A stretch of 64,000 nucleotides of DNA from Zygnema cylindricum (Eukaryota; Streptophyta; Zygnematophyceae; Zygnematales; Zygnemataceae): assembly GCA_037447655.1 (NCBI GenBank), contig JBBHKE010002877.1, positions 112,176 to 176,175 on the forward strand. The letters run 5' to 3'. The position numbers were made by a program, and so were the translations under genes. This document shows, one piece after another, positions 28,617 to 40,767 of this stretch. Position 1 is the stretch's first letter. Each line of letters opens with the position of its first letter. Under the pieces are notes generated by a model. That model was not told the DNA's origin. It was given only the letters and a program-made list of their open reading frames with translations, and did no database searches.

Positions 28617-29587
28617 CTATATTATGTCCACGATATCGGTGGAGCTGGCGAGCAGTTCTGTGGGTGTGTGGGTGGCATAGACGGGATAACATCCGGTGAC
28701 GGGAGCATTATTTTTCCCCCTATTCCATATATCCAGGGGAACTACCACCTTGAACCCTTTTGGATTTTCAGGATCCCGAACAGTAAACTGCTCTTTCCAC
28801 ACACTTAATCCCATATTCACCCTTGTCCAGGTGGCCATTCCCAATAAAATTTCAAACTGCTTACCTTCCACCACTAAGAAGGGAAGCTGAATTTGGATTG
28901 ACCTGCGTCATCGGCGAACTCGATTAACATAGCTTTAATTATTCCGTGTACCAGTTGGCTCCCAGTGCTAACAGTACTTAGGCAGATGTCACTGGGGAAG
29001 ATTTCCGGTATGAGTTCTTCAGGCATTTGCTGCAAAGCCGATGTGGTGATTAGATTTGGGAGTGCTTCTGTATCGATAACTGCGTCCTGATACCCGGCGT
29101 ATCCGTTGAGTTTGAAATTTCTCGTCCGATTAAGGATAAGCGCCACACATAACGTTTTGTAGTCCCTATCCATCATAGGTGTCTTTGGGTCAACTGACCA
29201 AAACACGGATCTGGCCTGATCGGCCCGGTGTTTCTCCCCTCCTGAATGGATTTCCTCTCCGAGGGCTTGGATGAAAACTTCCTCCGACAAGTTATGGGAA
29301 GAGGCCAGTGTTTTCACGTGACTGAGAGCGTAGGGCATTAGATGCCTTACTAACATCACTGCTGGTTTGGAGGAAGGAGGTTGAATTTTTGGCGACAAAA
29401 TAGGGGAATCTGCTGGTTCCTCCGGTTGATGATTTTCTTTCCCCCCCACTCCTGCTTCCTCACTTTCTTGGTCGAATTCTAGCGTTGGCGGCGTTTCTGG
29501 CGTGTTATCCTCCGGGCGTTCCGCCAAATATTTTTTGAACCAGTCTTGGTTGTCACGCGTTTCTTCCTCCTTTGCTTGTTCGTACAT
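28617..29587 (-). pseudogene. pro: Protease region of element B
   Basis: Minus strand. An acidic/proline-rich linker (residues 1-90 of the frame from 29587) precedes LKGYAGYQDAVIDTEALPNL-type sequence around the active site. The expected D-T-G is D-T-E, a single G-to-A type change, so the protease should be inactive. The C-terminal block KQFEILLGMATWTRVNMGLSV (28865-28800) fits the retropepsin flap/end motif after a short frame break at about 28875. No other domain seen before DNMT. Confidence 0.7.
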
Positions 29588-29989
29588 CTTCCTTGTTTTA
29601 GTTGTCCTGTAATTTTCACATTCGGGAGGCAGTTTCTTTGCGGCTGGTGGAGGTGGGTTTGTAGATTTTATCCCGAGACCTATTTTGTCGTTCAGGATGA
29701 CGGTTTTGGGGGTGTACTACAGAGGTCCAATAGCGTTCCTGTTGTGGTCTCTTGGAGCGAGCTTTTGCATGTCTCTTCTCTGCGCCAAGGTTGAGTTACG
29801 GAGCTTCCCCCACACCGACATTCCAGGCTCCAGAAAGGAAGGTCTGTGCGTGATGTTATTTAGGGGGTTCCATGTCCCTCCCCATCACCTCGTCATCGTC
29901 TTCGCCCGCTGCGGTTTCCTGTTCAAGCTTCGCCAGCTTCTGTAATAATTCCTATTTTCTTCGGTGGAGTTTCTGGGCGGCCGTCAGAG

Positions 29990-31709
29990 CTGGAGTCTTG
30001 GAGGGCGATCCTAATCGCAGTGTTGCCAATCTGCAGCCATGGCTGCTATCTGTTGGCTCTGCTGTTGGATGATAACCTCCGGGGTTAGTCGGGCTTGACC
30101 TGTTGGCTGTCGTTCTTCGGGGTGCGGCGCCCCAAAGGGTAAAGAAGCTGCAGCGGGAGAGGATTCACGGCAGTTTCACCTTCTCCGGTGAACAGTGCAT
30201 ATTGCATCATCTCTTTTGGGACTCCATTCTTTCGAAAACACTGCCCTTCCTTGTGACACATGAAACCGCTAGGCTCACACTTGGAGCCCTCCGTAGTATA
30301 TTTGCCCCTCAAATCGTTGGAGATTTGCGCGTCATCAAATTATGGAAGTTTTATATGTCGCAATTGGGCTTGCAACATCTTGGCAGTCTCAGATCGTGGG
30401 GTCTGTCGGTAATTTTCTTTGTTAACCGGAGTTTTATTGTCAGACCCTCCTCCTTGTTTCCTTTTTTGCTGCCTCTTTGTCCTTTCAGCTCTATCCTTCT
30501 CCCATTCGTTTTGCTTAAGGGCTAATTCCGGTTTGAGCTTTCGGGGGCAGCGCTTCCATCCATGACTTGTTTGTTGACAGTTCAAACAGTTATATAGGAA
30601 GACTCGGTCATCGGCTCCCCTGGCGGGTTCGAATCTGCTATCCGCCACGTGTTTCCCCTTGAGCTTCCGCAGAGCTAAGAGTTCGGCCGACTCCTCATTT
30701 TCAGGAGGCATTTCTCCGGCGAAGCTTGCAAAGTTCCACCGTGTTTTTCCTGTTACCGCCTTTTCTTGGGCCTCTCTGTGGACAAAGTGATCATAAAGCT
30801 TCATTGCGGCCATAGAGATTTCCTTGGCGGTGGGATTGACGTCCTGGATAGCTTGTCCAGAAATCCAATTATCGAAGGTTGCCTTCCCCGTGGGTCCAAA
30901 TGAATTTCGAACTGTGATAAAGTATTTGGTTGCCATTGCCGGGAGGTCAATGGTTGAGAGTTTGGTCTTTTGACAAAGGCTGGACAATCTGTTAAAAAGA
31001 GTCTGGGGAGTTTCACTCTTTTGGCAACTGAATTCTATAAATTCCTTAATAGCAGATTCATTCCTTTCAGTGTAAAGGAGTCTCCACGCATTCAAAAGGG
31101 TTGTACAGGGGGTTGGGTCTGAAACCATCCGAGTGGCTTCTCTTGCAGCCTAGATGGCCTGAAGCTGAGCGACATAGGCTCGTCCTTGTGCCTGTAGTTT
31201 CATGTCCTCTGAGAAGAGAGCGGTGACAGGAGCGACTGCAGCGGCAGCCAAGTTTGCTTCTGCCTGCAAGACTACCTCATCAAGGACAGGGTTTGAAACT
31301 TTAATGTTGGGAGCAATCAGAAGAGGTTGTCGCTCCTTGTAATCCGCTAAAGCGCCACCAACCAGATAATTTACCATCATGGGGGAAAGTGTGGTTTCGA
31401 AGTCATGCGGAATGGCTCCGCCCCTATATTTGTTGATTTCGGGTTGAGTGAACGACTTCAACAACAATCAAAAATCTGAGAAACGATTCCCGAACTATCT
31501 CCTGTAAAGATCCTTGCGTCCCCCATTTCTTTCTCCTCCTCTACAAGGTTGGTGAACTGGAAAAAGGATGGTCCGGTGGAGCTAACAAACTGAACCGGTG
31601 AAATGACCCTTGGATCCGCGTCGGGTGGCTCGGAGCCGCCTCCTTCTCCGGTAGAAGGAGCTGCCTGATGAGAGCAGCCCCCCCCCCCCCCCCCCCCCGC
31701 GAGTCTCGC
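29990..31709 (-). pseudogene. gag: Gag of the left B copy (5' truncated at the gap)
   Basis: Minus strand: capsid with NKYRGGAIPHDFETTLSPM, LLYTERNESAIKEFIEFSCQ and FNRLSSLCQKTKLSTIDLPA (31450-30960); first knuckle CLNCQQTSHGWKRC (about 30590-30545, perfect CCHC). The second knuckle reads CEPSGFMCHKEGQC (30280-30240), where the right copy has the intact CEACGFMGHKEGQC. A stop near 31140 splits it. The start is missing because the sequence enters a C-run and the N gap. Confidence 0.85.
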
Positions 31710-31719
31710 NNNNNNNNNN
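31679..31719. other. Homopolymer C run and assembly gap
   Basis: 20 C at 31679-31698, a few bases, then ten N at 31710-31719. The right B copy has a C-run of similar kind at 37554-37566, so the run is native to the element; the join across the N is uncertain. Confidence 0.95.
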
Positions 31720-31984
31720 GTTTCGTGTAGAAGAAGTTTGGCACCTTGCCGTGTCCAACATTGCGTAATGCAGATGTTACAGTGCCATTTTGTACGCTAC
31801 AGTGTTCATCAAGGTTTTTTATTGCACGCTGTTGTGTCTAACAATTGCGACTGTTGGCAGTGTCCATAAAAACTGTATATGTAATCAGTGTTTGCATTCA
31901 ATGCTAAAGCAAGAATGCGAATCCCTGTTAACTTTTGGCTCAGGCCGCCTAGGCGCGATTTTATGTTGGTCAGAGTTTTTGTCT
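31720..31984. other. Unassigned stretch right of the gap
   Basis: 265 bp with CAACATTGCGTAATGC and repeated GTGTTC/TACAGTG motifs. Nothing recognised. Confidence 0.4.
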
Positions 31985-32086
31985 GCCAGGGTGGCAGTTA
32001 TTTTTGCTTAAACACAAAGGGGTCAGGATTATCCTAGAGGCTTCTTGGAAGCTGTCCACTCTGAGGACTTATGGAGGTCTCAGAGT
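31985..32086 (+). repeat. Inverted copy of the end of a copia-type LTR
   Basis: Reverse-complement match to 34806-34905: AGGCTTCTTGGAAG(C/A)TGTCCACTCTGAGGACTTATGGAGGTCT, ending GAGTTTCA, the complement of the TGAAACT that starts the LTR at 34806. It is therefore a plus-orientation piece of the same LTR family. Confidence 0.75.
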
Positions 32087-33178
32087 TTCAGTCCCCATGT
32101 ATTTCTAACTTAGCAAACTTACTTTGTATTTTAGCGCGGATCCGCCGGACTCGGTTTTCAATTGTCCCTAAGCGTAAGAACGAAATCGTAACTTACGTTT
32201 GTGACTAATGTATATGTCAAAAATACCTGTGACGGTTGTCAGCGTTAACAATCTGTGTTGTCGCACGTTATTTTTTGGAACTACTTGTGACATCGCATGT
32301 TTTACCGTGACATTGTAGACGTAATGCGTTACAACCTGTGCCGTTCCACGGTTTGAAGAAGATGTGCTTTGCCATTGCGTCCTTTGTCCACTCGACGTGA
32401 AATGGCATCAAAATTTCAAGACCCTTGCAAAAAAAAATTATGTACCGGGCAAGAACGGACAAGACAAAACAAATTGTGTACTTTTCATCGCCGTACTGGA
32501 CGCAAACGGACAGAACATAGCAAATTCTGTACTTTTCTTTGTCGCTGGAAATTGTTTGATTTTTTTTGGACATTACGGCACGTGCAAACATGTGTTTCGA
32601 TTTGTTTATCGAAAACACCAAATTTTAAAACATATCGCCGGTGTGTTTTAAAGATAAGTTTGAAGGTGACGTTTTTTGTCATGGCCGTGGGTCGAAAAAC
32701 ACAAGACGACAAACTTTTTTTAAAATATAAGTTCGAGGGTGACGCAAATTATACTTTACAAATTTGCGATTCGTTCGTACGGTTGCAACTTGGGCAGTAC
32801 GACGCTAAGTTTTACAAAAAAACGACAGAAAAAAACCCTTATTTATGCATATGGGGACATACCCTTAGCCTAACACTTTAGGAATTTGACATTTTGCTCG
32901 TTGTCGTTGGAGAAACGCTATTCGCAAACACGATTTCTACTTCGCGCAAGCGGTAAACTCATGGCTACAAATATTGACGGCTGTACTTTTGACGGCTGAC
33001 TCCCGAAAACGAATCTCACAACCGGCTAAAGTAAATAAACAAGTGCGAATGCGATGCTAGTGTGTAATCGCGCTTGGTCGATGTCAACGTTTTGTAAACT
33101 CTACAAATTTCGACGGTGTAGGACATTGACAGCTAACTAAAAATATTAAACCTGATCGCTGATAACAAATGTAATGTA
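32087..33178. other. Unassigned AT-rich stretch
   Basis: No domain-bearing frame. Frames at 32268-32881 are low-complexity translations. Repeated motifs such as TTGTGTACTTTTC and CGGACA suggest decayed repeat DNA. Confidence 0.4.
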
Positions 33179-33742
33179 CAGTACACCGCCATTCGCTGTT
33201 AGCGTATTGAACATTAATTCGGTCATGTTTTTTTTTCCAAATTCTTAAATAACATAAATTATTGTGTTTTTCCAATTACGCCATTTAGGGTTTTTTTTCC
33301 AATTAAAAACGAAAAGACATTGTCATTTAAAAAGTGTGGTGTACGGTAAGTGTTAGACTATACAAAATTGTTTATTTTTAAGTGAAAAATTATGATTAAT
33401 GAGTTTGAGTAACCGCGGACGCATGAGATTATGCGCTCTAAAAAGGGGATGAAATCGGGCTGTCAAATATCACGTTCGCACATATTCGTCCAACAACCAC
33501 GTTTCGACTGTGTGAACATACAATTTGTGTACGACTTGTATGATTTTGTACGAGTGCCTATATTAGTGTTAGCATGTTTGCGACCGACACATATTTTTTT
33601 TCAAAAACCCAAATTAGCATTAGTAAACAATTAGAATGTTTGTTTTTTTTGAAAATTTCAAATTCCTAATTAGCGTTAATCACTGTAATTATTCGTATAC
33701 GCTAAAGAAATATGTACGCTAATAGCGATTGGCGGAGTACTG
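33179..33742. mobile_element. MITE, 564 bp, CAGTACACCGCC ends and TA duplication
   Basis: Left end CAGTACACCGCCATTCGCTGTTAG, right end CTAATAGCGATTGGCGGAGTACTG, flanked by TA at 33177-33178 and 33743-33744. CAGT...ACTG ends with a TA target fit Tc1/mariner-type non-autonomous elements. No transposase. Confidence 0.85.
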
Positions 33743-33744
33743 TA

Positions 33745-34805
33745 CCGATGGACCATACACTATACAGTTCACGCTAGAGAATTTTCAATAGCCAATCTCG
33801 ACCCTTGATCTCGTCCTAACGTTTCAATACGTTCCGCCTCGTGTGCCCCACAGACCTTCGAGCTTGATGCAGTGCTTCGAAGCATGCACATAGCACCTAT
33901 GCTTGGACGACGGCGTGAAGGCCATGCCATGCGCAGAACTTCTTCTCCAACTCAAGCACAAGCCGAACATGGATTTCTAAGCCGAGCATGGATCTTCTGG
34001 AAAGCTTTACAGAGACGGTAAGGAACATGGACAATGATAGCCTTTCGGTTGCTGGAGACATTAATCTCCCTGCAATTCCAAACATAAAAATAATAGGGTT
34101 AATTTCCAAAAACATGAAAAAAAAATAAAAGACCACCTTCCCATTTGCTAATAGCAACAAAAATACTACCACAAAAAATACAAGATGAATAAAGTCGAAC
34201 TATCTCAAAATTTTTGAGTTGAAATGCTACCTTGAATTCAGCTACAACTGAAGAATGATCCCCCGTCCATTAACTAGTGACCACAATGCACACTATGCAC
34301 ACACCTTAAAAAGGTATTACTACCTCATTTAAAAGAAATTGGAAGCATTAAATTTCAATGTCCTTAGTGAACCAATTCGGACCGTTCAAACCGTGTGCAC
34401 CTAAATCACATGTTTACTCACAACGGTGATGTTATTTGAAACTATGAGTTTTGTTGTATCCAAAAAAAAACTAAAATTACGAGAGATTAGGAATTGTCAT
34501 GCATTGCCCACGTGGTTTTCCAGCATGCTACCATGTGGCATTTGGTGCAAGTTGGCATGTTGCGAAGTTTTGTCAGGTTACTTAGACGGATTCTATGTAA
34601 AACCCGCCCTCCTTGCCCGCCCTCTCCTGCTTTTAAAATAAGCTGATTCAGAGGAAAGGTGAGCTAAGAAAGCAAAACTTGAGAAAACAAAAACTGAGAA
34701 AGCACAAAAGTGAGGTAGAGCGCGTCTTACCAGTGGAGTAATTACAGGTGTTCTTACGAGAGACGCTTTGATAGTTGGCGCCGGCGGAGGCGCGAGAGCA
34801 TTGCC
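33745..34805. other. Unassigned stretch
   Basis: Contains no convincing gene. On the minus strand 34805-34650 is proline-rich at first (PPPAPT) and then hydrophobic, directly inside the LTR at 34806; it could be the 5' interior of an unrecognised copia-like element, but no Gag motif is visible. Confidence 0.35.
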
Positions 34806-35863
34806 TGAAACTATAAGACCTCCATAAGTCCTCAGAGTGGACATCTTCCAAGAAGCCTCCAGAATAACCCTGACCCCTTTGTGTTTCAGCATAAACAACT
34901 GCCACCTTGGAAAACAAAAACAATGACCAACTTCACCCCTGTGAAGGCAAGACGCCCCTGAGTTGATAACAAAAAGAATCTCTGAATTTGCTCCCCTGAG
35001 CACTAAGTTATGAAGGCTCAAAGTTGACCATTTGTACAAAAGCTCTCTGGGAGAGAGGGTCCTATCTCCTAAGTTTTCTAAGTCCTATCTCTCTCACAGA
35101 CTCTATCTACTGATGTACGGAGCCAATCAGATTACACTTCCGTACACAAAAGTACAGCTGCCGGTGTACTTTCTGGACGAACACTGTACGAGATAGCCTA
35201 AATGTCGACACATGGTATATCCAGATTCGCTCCCTTAATCCTCGGAGATGCCGCGATCGAATGTCATTCTGCCACGTGTCATCCAATGTGGCGATGACCA
35301 AAAACCGCCGAAATCCTCTTCCGCGATCTCGGCGTTAATTGCGGCCGTCCGATAAAATTCACATTTAATCGTAGCCGTAATAAATACATGCTCGGTATTC
35401 ATTTCATTAAAGAAATAAATGCGCGGTATTGGTTTTTTATCCGTACCGTAATCCGTACTTTTACATTACTGGATCTATGTATCCCGTAAAAAGTTACAGT
35501 TAAATGAATTATCCTACCTGATAATGTTTAATTAAATATCAAACCATATAGTACGTAACATTAGTTAAAGACTTAACGGCTAAGGCTACCGGCTACCGGC
35601 TGTCTGCCGTCCGGTAGGTACCAGGATCAGATCCTGTGGCCAGAACATACCTTTTAGTAAATAAACCCCTAACTAATATATATTTCCCGTAAACCTCTGG
35701 ATAGCCTAGGTAGCCAATGGCTCTAGCTCCCTCTCCAATTTCTCAGTGACTGCGACAAGTTTGAGAGTTGGAGAGAGAAGTTAGAGGTAGACTGCCTCGG
35801 CTTCTTTCTATATTTCTATTTAGACCTAGAAAATACTTTAAATGGACCAATAATTTCTACACA
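34806..35863 (-). repeat. Copia-type LTR, 1058 bp
   Basis: TGAAACTATAAG ... TTCTACACA. It aligns along its length with the copia-1 LTR (GAATC(T/A)CTGAA, AGAGAGGG, AAGTCCTA, CCACGTGTC, GCGGTATT, GCAGCCATGG-type blocks), but is clearly diverged. Its right edge abuts gag of the right B copy at 35864. Flanking pentamers (TTGCC and GGAGT) do not match, so this is not a simple solo LTR. Confidence 0.75.
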
Positions 35864-38800
35864 GGAGTCTTAGAGGGCGATCCTAATCGCACTGCTGCCA
35901 ATTTTGCAGCCATGGCTGCCATCTGCTGGCTCTGCTCTTTGATGATCACCTTCGTGGTTAGTCGGGCTTGACCTGTTGGCTATCGTTTTGGGTTCTCCCG
36001 GGTGCGGCGTCCCCAAAGGTAAAGAGCTGCAGCGGGAGAGGTTCGTGGCAGTTTCACCTTCTTTGGTGAACAGTCCATATTGCATCATCTCTTTCGCGAC
36101 TCCATTTTTTCGGAAACACTGCCCTTCCTTGTGACCCATGAAACCGCAAGCCTCACACTTGGAGCCCTTAGTAGTATATTTATCTCTCAATTCATTGGAG
36201 ATTTGCGCGTCATCGAATTTTAAAAGTTTTATCTGTCGCAACTGGGCTTGCGATATCTTTGCTGTCTCAGATCGTGGAGTCGGCCGATAATTGTCTTTGT
36301 TAACCGAAGTTTTGTTGTCCGATCCTCCTCCTTGTTTTCTTTATTGCAGCCTCTTTGTCCTTTCAGCACTCTCTTTCTGCCATACCTTTTGCTTAAGAGC
36401 TAATTCTGGTTTGAGCTTTCGGGGCAGCGCTTCCATCCATGACCTGTTTGTTGACAGTTCAAACAGTTATATAGGAAGACTCATGCATCGGCCCCCATGG
36501 CGGGTTCGGATCCGCTATCAGCCACCTGTTTCCCCTTCAGCTTTTGTAAAGCTAGGATTTCGGTTGACTCCTCATTTTTGAAGGCATTTCTCCGGCAAAT
36601 CCTGCAAAGTTTCCCCGGGTTTTTCTGTTACCGCCTTTTTCTGGGCCTCTCTGTGGACGAAGTGATCATAAAGCTTCATTGCGGCCAAAGATATTTCTTT
36701 GGCGGTTGGATTGACGTCTTAGCTGCCTTGTCTCGCAATCTAATTATCGAGGGCTGCCTGCCCCGTGGGTCAGAATGAATTTCGGACGGCGATGAAGTAT
36801 TTGGTTGCCATTGCCAAGAGATCAATGGTTAAGAGTTTAGTCTTTTGACAAAGGGTGGACAATCTGTTAAAAAGAGTTTGGGGAGTTTCACTCTTTTGGC
36901 AACAGAATTCCGTGAATTCCTTGATAGCAGATTCATTTCTTTCGGTGTAAAGGAGTCTCGACACATTCAAAAGGGTTGTAAAGGGGGTTGGGTCTGCAAC
37001 CATGCGAGTGGCTGCTCTGGCAGCCTAGATGGCTTGAAGCTGAGCGACATATGCTCGTCCTTATGCGTGTAGTTTCATGTCCTCTGAGAAAAGGGCGGTG
37101 ACAGGAGCGGCTGCAGTGGCAGCCAAGTCTGCTTCCGCGTGCAAGACTGCCTCATGAAGGATAAGGTCTGAAATTTTGATGTTGGGAGCCATCACAAGAG
37201 GTTCTCGCTCCTTGTAGTCTGCGTACGCTCCACCAGCAAGATAGTTTACCATCATGGGGAAAAGCGTAATTTCGAAGTCATCTAGAATGGCTCCGCCCCT
37301 ATATTTGTTGATTTCGATTGAGTGAACGACTTCCACAGCAACTCCAAATCCGCGAAAGTGATTCCCAAACTATCTTTTGTAAAGATCCTTGCGTCCCCCA
37401 TTTCTTTCTCCTCCTCTGCAACGTTGATGAACTGGGGAGAGGATGGTCCGGTGGGGCTAACAAACTGAACCGGTGAAATGACCCTTCGATCCGCGTTGAG
37501 GGGCTCGGAGCCGCCAACTTCTCCGGTTGACAGAGCTGCCTGACGAGAGATGCCCCCCCCCCCCCCTGAGGAAGTTCCGGTTACTGGTGATTTAGCGAGA
37601 GGACCTATATCTCCCTTGGGTTGGCCTCTGGGAAAAGATGATACTATCAGCTTGTGAAAAGATGTCTCAAATTCTGCTCCTTGATACGCAGGAGAGGCCT
37701 TTTCCTCCTTGAGGAAAGTTTCCACCGAGGGGATATGGAGAAAAGGTTTAATCACAGGTGGTCCTTGAGGGATTGGTGGAGAAGGGGATGGAGATGACTG
37801 AGGGCTACGAGGGAAAGGTGTCAGTTTTCGTGTAAGCCTTCTGGAGGTCTCTGGTGGAGGAGTTCCTTCGTTGGAAGCGGGAGAACGCATGTGAGGAGGG
37901 GAGTAGGCAAGAACGTCGTATTTGTATGGTAAGACAAGTGGGCTTGGTGACCCACGAACTGCAGCAGCAGGAGAAACAGATGGCAAAAGAGAGGATGCCT
38001 GAGGTGGTGATGGAGGAAGAGTGGAAAGCCCGAGGGAGATGTGTTTGTCTCCGGACGGGTTGTAATAACACCACGGCCTCCGCAGTTGAAGACCCAGCCA
38101 CTCAGACAAAAGTAGGACGCTCAGTGGTGGCGGCTGCAATGTTATCTGGTAGATCTGCACCCATCCCCTGTTTGTTAGGTCTTGTTGTTCCCCCCCTTTC
38201 CCGTTGAAGAGGGGAATCCGGTCTATGTTCCGAGGAAGTCACGAAGCTTGCGTCTCAGTAGGGGTAGTCTCCATGGTAGGTTGTCTCTCAACAGAGGGGC
38301 TTGTCTCTCTAGGAATAGATACCTGTCTACTAAAGATCCCCCGTGATATCCATCTAACCTCCCTAATGAGGAACAATTCTTGTTCTAGGGCCCTCTTCCG
38401 TTTTTCAACTAGGGCCTCCCAATCTATGGTGACGGGTCCAGCCCCCGGCGTAGCTTGAGTCTGGGATCGTAGGATATCAGCCAGTTTTTGCGTGCTGCTC
38501 ACCACCCCCGAGAGATCCGCAATCCCCAACCCCGGTACCTCGGGATTGGTGGGCTAGAACGCCACAACCCCTCAGATGGTCAAATTGCCGGTACAGATGG
38601 AGACTTTGAGCTCGGAGAGGGGGAGTCGGAAGGGAAGAACGGCTCCGTTTTAGGTCGGGGAGCGAACATGCCATTGCGGTCTCGATGATCGAACCGATAC
38701 CTCTTCTTAGGCTCAGGTAACCCTCGCTTGGTAGCCCCTTCCCTGGCTCGTGTCCGAGGGTTCACCCCTCCCTTAAATGGCCTGCTAGTTGCAGTGTCCT

Positions 38801-39480
38801 GAGATGCTGTGGGCTGCTGATATGAAGTTGATGGCCCCACCGGTTGCTCCGTTACTGAGGTTGAGGAGCCGCTCTCTGAAGAACTACTCGGTATCTCCAC
38901 CACACCTCTCACTGGGCGTATTACCTTGGCTCGGTCTGACCTAGCGACCCGCTGCACCAACTCCTTCTTAACCTTCAACTCATGGAGATTATGAAGGGCT
39001 AAGATTTCTTTGCGACCTGGCCGGTTACGATCAGCTAGGATCTCTGGATCCATGTACATCTCTGCTATCGGTGCGTTACACCTGGTATAGCGATCGATCT
39101 CGCGAAGGTGACCAGGGACCGCTTCTTTGTGGGCCAACCCGTTTCTACGGGCTTTAAGGGATAAGGGCGGCCTCTCCGCCTTCTCCGCAACCCAAGCTCT
39201 GGCTAACTCTGACAAAGTTGGGAAATTCTCGGGGGAAAAGATTAATGGAGGTGGAAGAGAGGGTCGCCTCTCTGGTTGCGTTGGAGGAGTGTCGACTGCA
39301 ACCTCCAAAGGCATCTCTCCCTTAAGAAACCGCTCTATGTGTAAAGGTGAGCCAAAGGGGGGTGCTTCCTCGGGAACCTGTGACTCTTCCGCCTTGGCCA
39401 CCGCTTCATGCCTCTCTTGCTCTTCCGATCTGACACCTAAAAGGTCCTTATCCTGAACTTCTCCTCCCCCTATAGATGAC
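35864..39480 (-). pseudogene. gag: Gag of the right B copy
   Basis: Minus strand. The N-terminal part from about 39480 is proline-, serine- and arginine-rich with no fold recognised (EEAPPFGSPLHIERFLKGE, then SSSSESGSSTS). A second proline-rich part (38160-37600) leads to the capsid (37340-36770, LLYTERNESAIKEFTEFC). Two knuckles follow, the second perfect: CEACGFMGHKEGQC (36160-36115). Stops and frame changes near 38570, 38200, 37030 and 36350 break it. The long N-terminal extension is well over typical gypsy Gag length. Confidence 0.75.
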
Positions 39481-39580
39481 TGGAGAAGAAGATCTAAATC
39501 CCCTTATAAAAGTACTCCGCCCTGAGCACCTATCCTCTTTAACCTAAAGAGACAGGTGGATGTTTTAGTACTGTGACCTT

Positions 39581-40767
39581 TGTTGAAAGTCTAACAAGAA
39601 TCCTCTCAAAATCCACTGTTCTGGTACAAAAGATTCTTGTAATCGACCCTGGAAGAAACCGTAACGAAGCCCCAAAAAGGACTACCAAAGAGAGAACCAA
39701 GATACTTCCACTCAGAATAATGAAAGGATATAAATATAAAAATGTTGTCTCTGAATTAACAATATCACCTTGCCCTTAGAAAAATAGAGAATAAAGATAG
39801 AATATGGAATAATAGCAAGCGAGCTCAACCTACCCCCAAAACGTAACGCGGACAAACCAAAAGGAGACGAAATCTCCCCTTGAATACCTGGAACAGGTAA
39901 GGCCTCCTTAACTCCTCGGTTTCCATGACCCGGAACCGACAAGACCCTTCTTGGTTTCCAACAAACACCAGTCCCCAAATCGCCCACACAGGAAAGACAG
40001 TGCCAACCACCAAACCGGACTACGATTTCCACAAAGGACGGATGAAAACCAAGATGGCAATAGGGTCACAATCACATACAAAACAAAAGTTCTCCACAAG
40101 AAAGTTTGTAGGAATTTGTAGGGTTTTTCTCAGGAGACTGTACTGAAACAGCAACCTGTCTCCTTCGGCCCCAAGTGCGTTATACAAGCAAAGTTTGTCC
40201 TACCGACAGTACCAAAGTCAAAGCAGTATTAAGAGCCAATCAAGGGTCAGGAACTGTTATCGTCCGGACATAAGACAAAACAGGTTGTACTACACTCAGG
40301 GAAAAAAGTTAGGCGACTATCTCCGGCTAGATTAGAAGCCACGTGTTTTTGTATGACATAATCCTGAGCACCAAAAATCTAAATTGAAGTGAAACGCCTA
40401 ACTTTGAATCTCATTAATAAATGCTCTATCCGGCTGGTGGACCTGAAGTAACTTCCTACCAACAGCCAACAGAAAAATCTAATAGACTATCCCAAAATTT
40501 ATGTGGTGTTCCACAATGTAGGCCCCAAAAGGGACAGGTGGAAACTGGTCGCATGTAACAGGATGATAATCTTTGGAACGGAATAACTTCGTTGTCAGGC
40601 CTCTGTTAGGCGCGAAATAAAGTGCGTTCCGTTCACTTAAGAAAATAGAAGAATCAAGTCCGGCTGGAAGCGCTCCTTTACCCGTACTTGAACGGCCGTA
40701 GAGAGGAAGAAGGTCCATAAATCCTTGGGTAGATAAAGCGGTGCTTGTGAAGCACACGAGCTTGACA
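39581..40767 (-). repeat. A1, 5' terminus of the right B copy
   Basis: Matches A2 of the left copy (22409-23731). On the minus strand it begins TGTCAAGCTCGTGTG at 40767 with foreign sequence directly before it. There is no B segment on either side of it. It ends GACTTTCAACA, followed by AAGGTCACAGTAC at the primer-site position (39580 down). Confidence 0.82.

Larger units (their letters stand above)
22137..31709 (-). mobile_element. Element B, left copy: DNMT- and PHD-bearing gypsy-like retrotransposon
   Basis: Minus-strand element reading, from right to left: gag (from the N gap), protease, DNMT, RT, RNase H, integrase, PHD remnant, purine tract, B1 (23999-23734), A2 (23731-22409), B2 (22402-22137). 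The 5' end is lost at the 10-base N gap. Compared with A', protein similarity is moderate, so this is a separate family with the same architecture. Several stops and frameshifts. Confidence 0.88.
35864..40767 (-). mobile_element. Element B, right copy (5' half)
   Basis: Minus strand: A1 (40767-39581), short leader, long gag down to the second zinc knuckle and a little beyond, cut at 35864 by the LTR above. It overlaps the left copy in sequence (37517-35864 matches about 31700-29990), so they are two separate insertions. Its 5' edge sits directly on a copia-type LTR fragment starting at 40768. Confidence 0.85.

Noticed and set aside
31679-31719. Breakpoint between two elements at the C-run
   Set aside because: The run is native to B gag (also at 37554) and is followed by N, so the join is an assembly uncertainty, not evidence of rearrangement.
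32268-32881. Overlapping open frames of 90-170 codons on both strands
   Set aside because: Translations lack domains, and frames overlap on both strands with equal quality; AT-rich chance frames.
34806-35863. Solo LTR with target duplication
   Set aside because: Flanking pentamers TTGCC and GGAGT differ, so the simple solo-LTR explanation is not supported.
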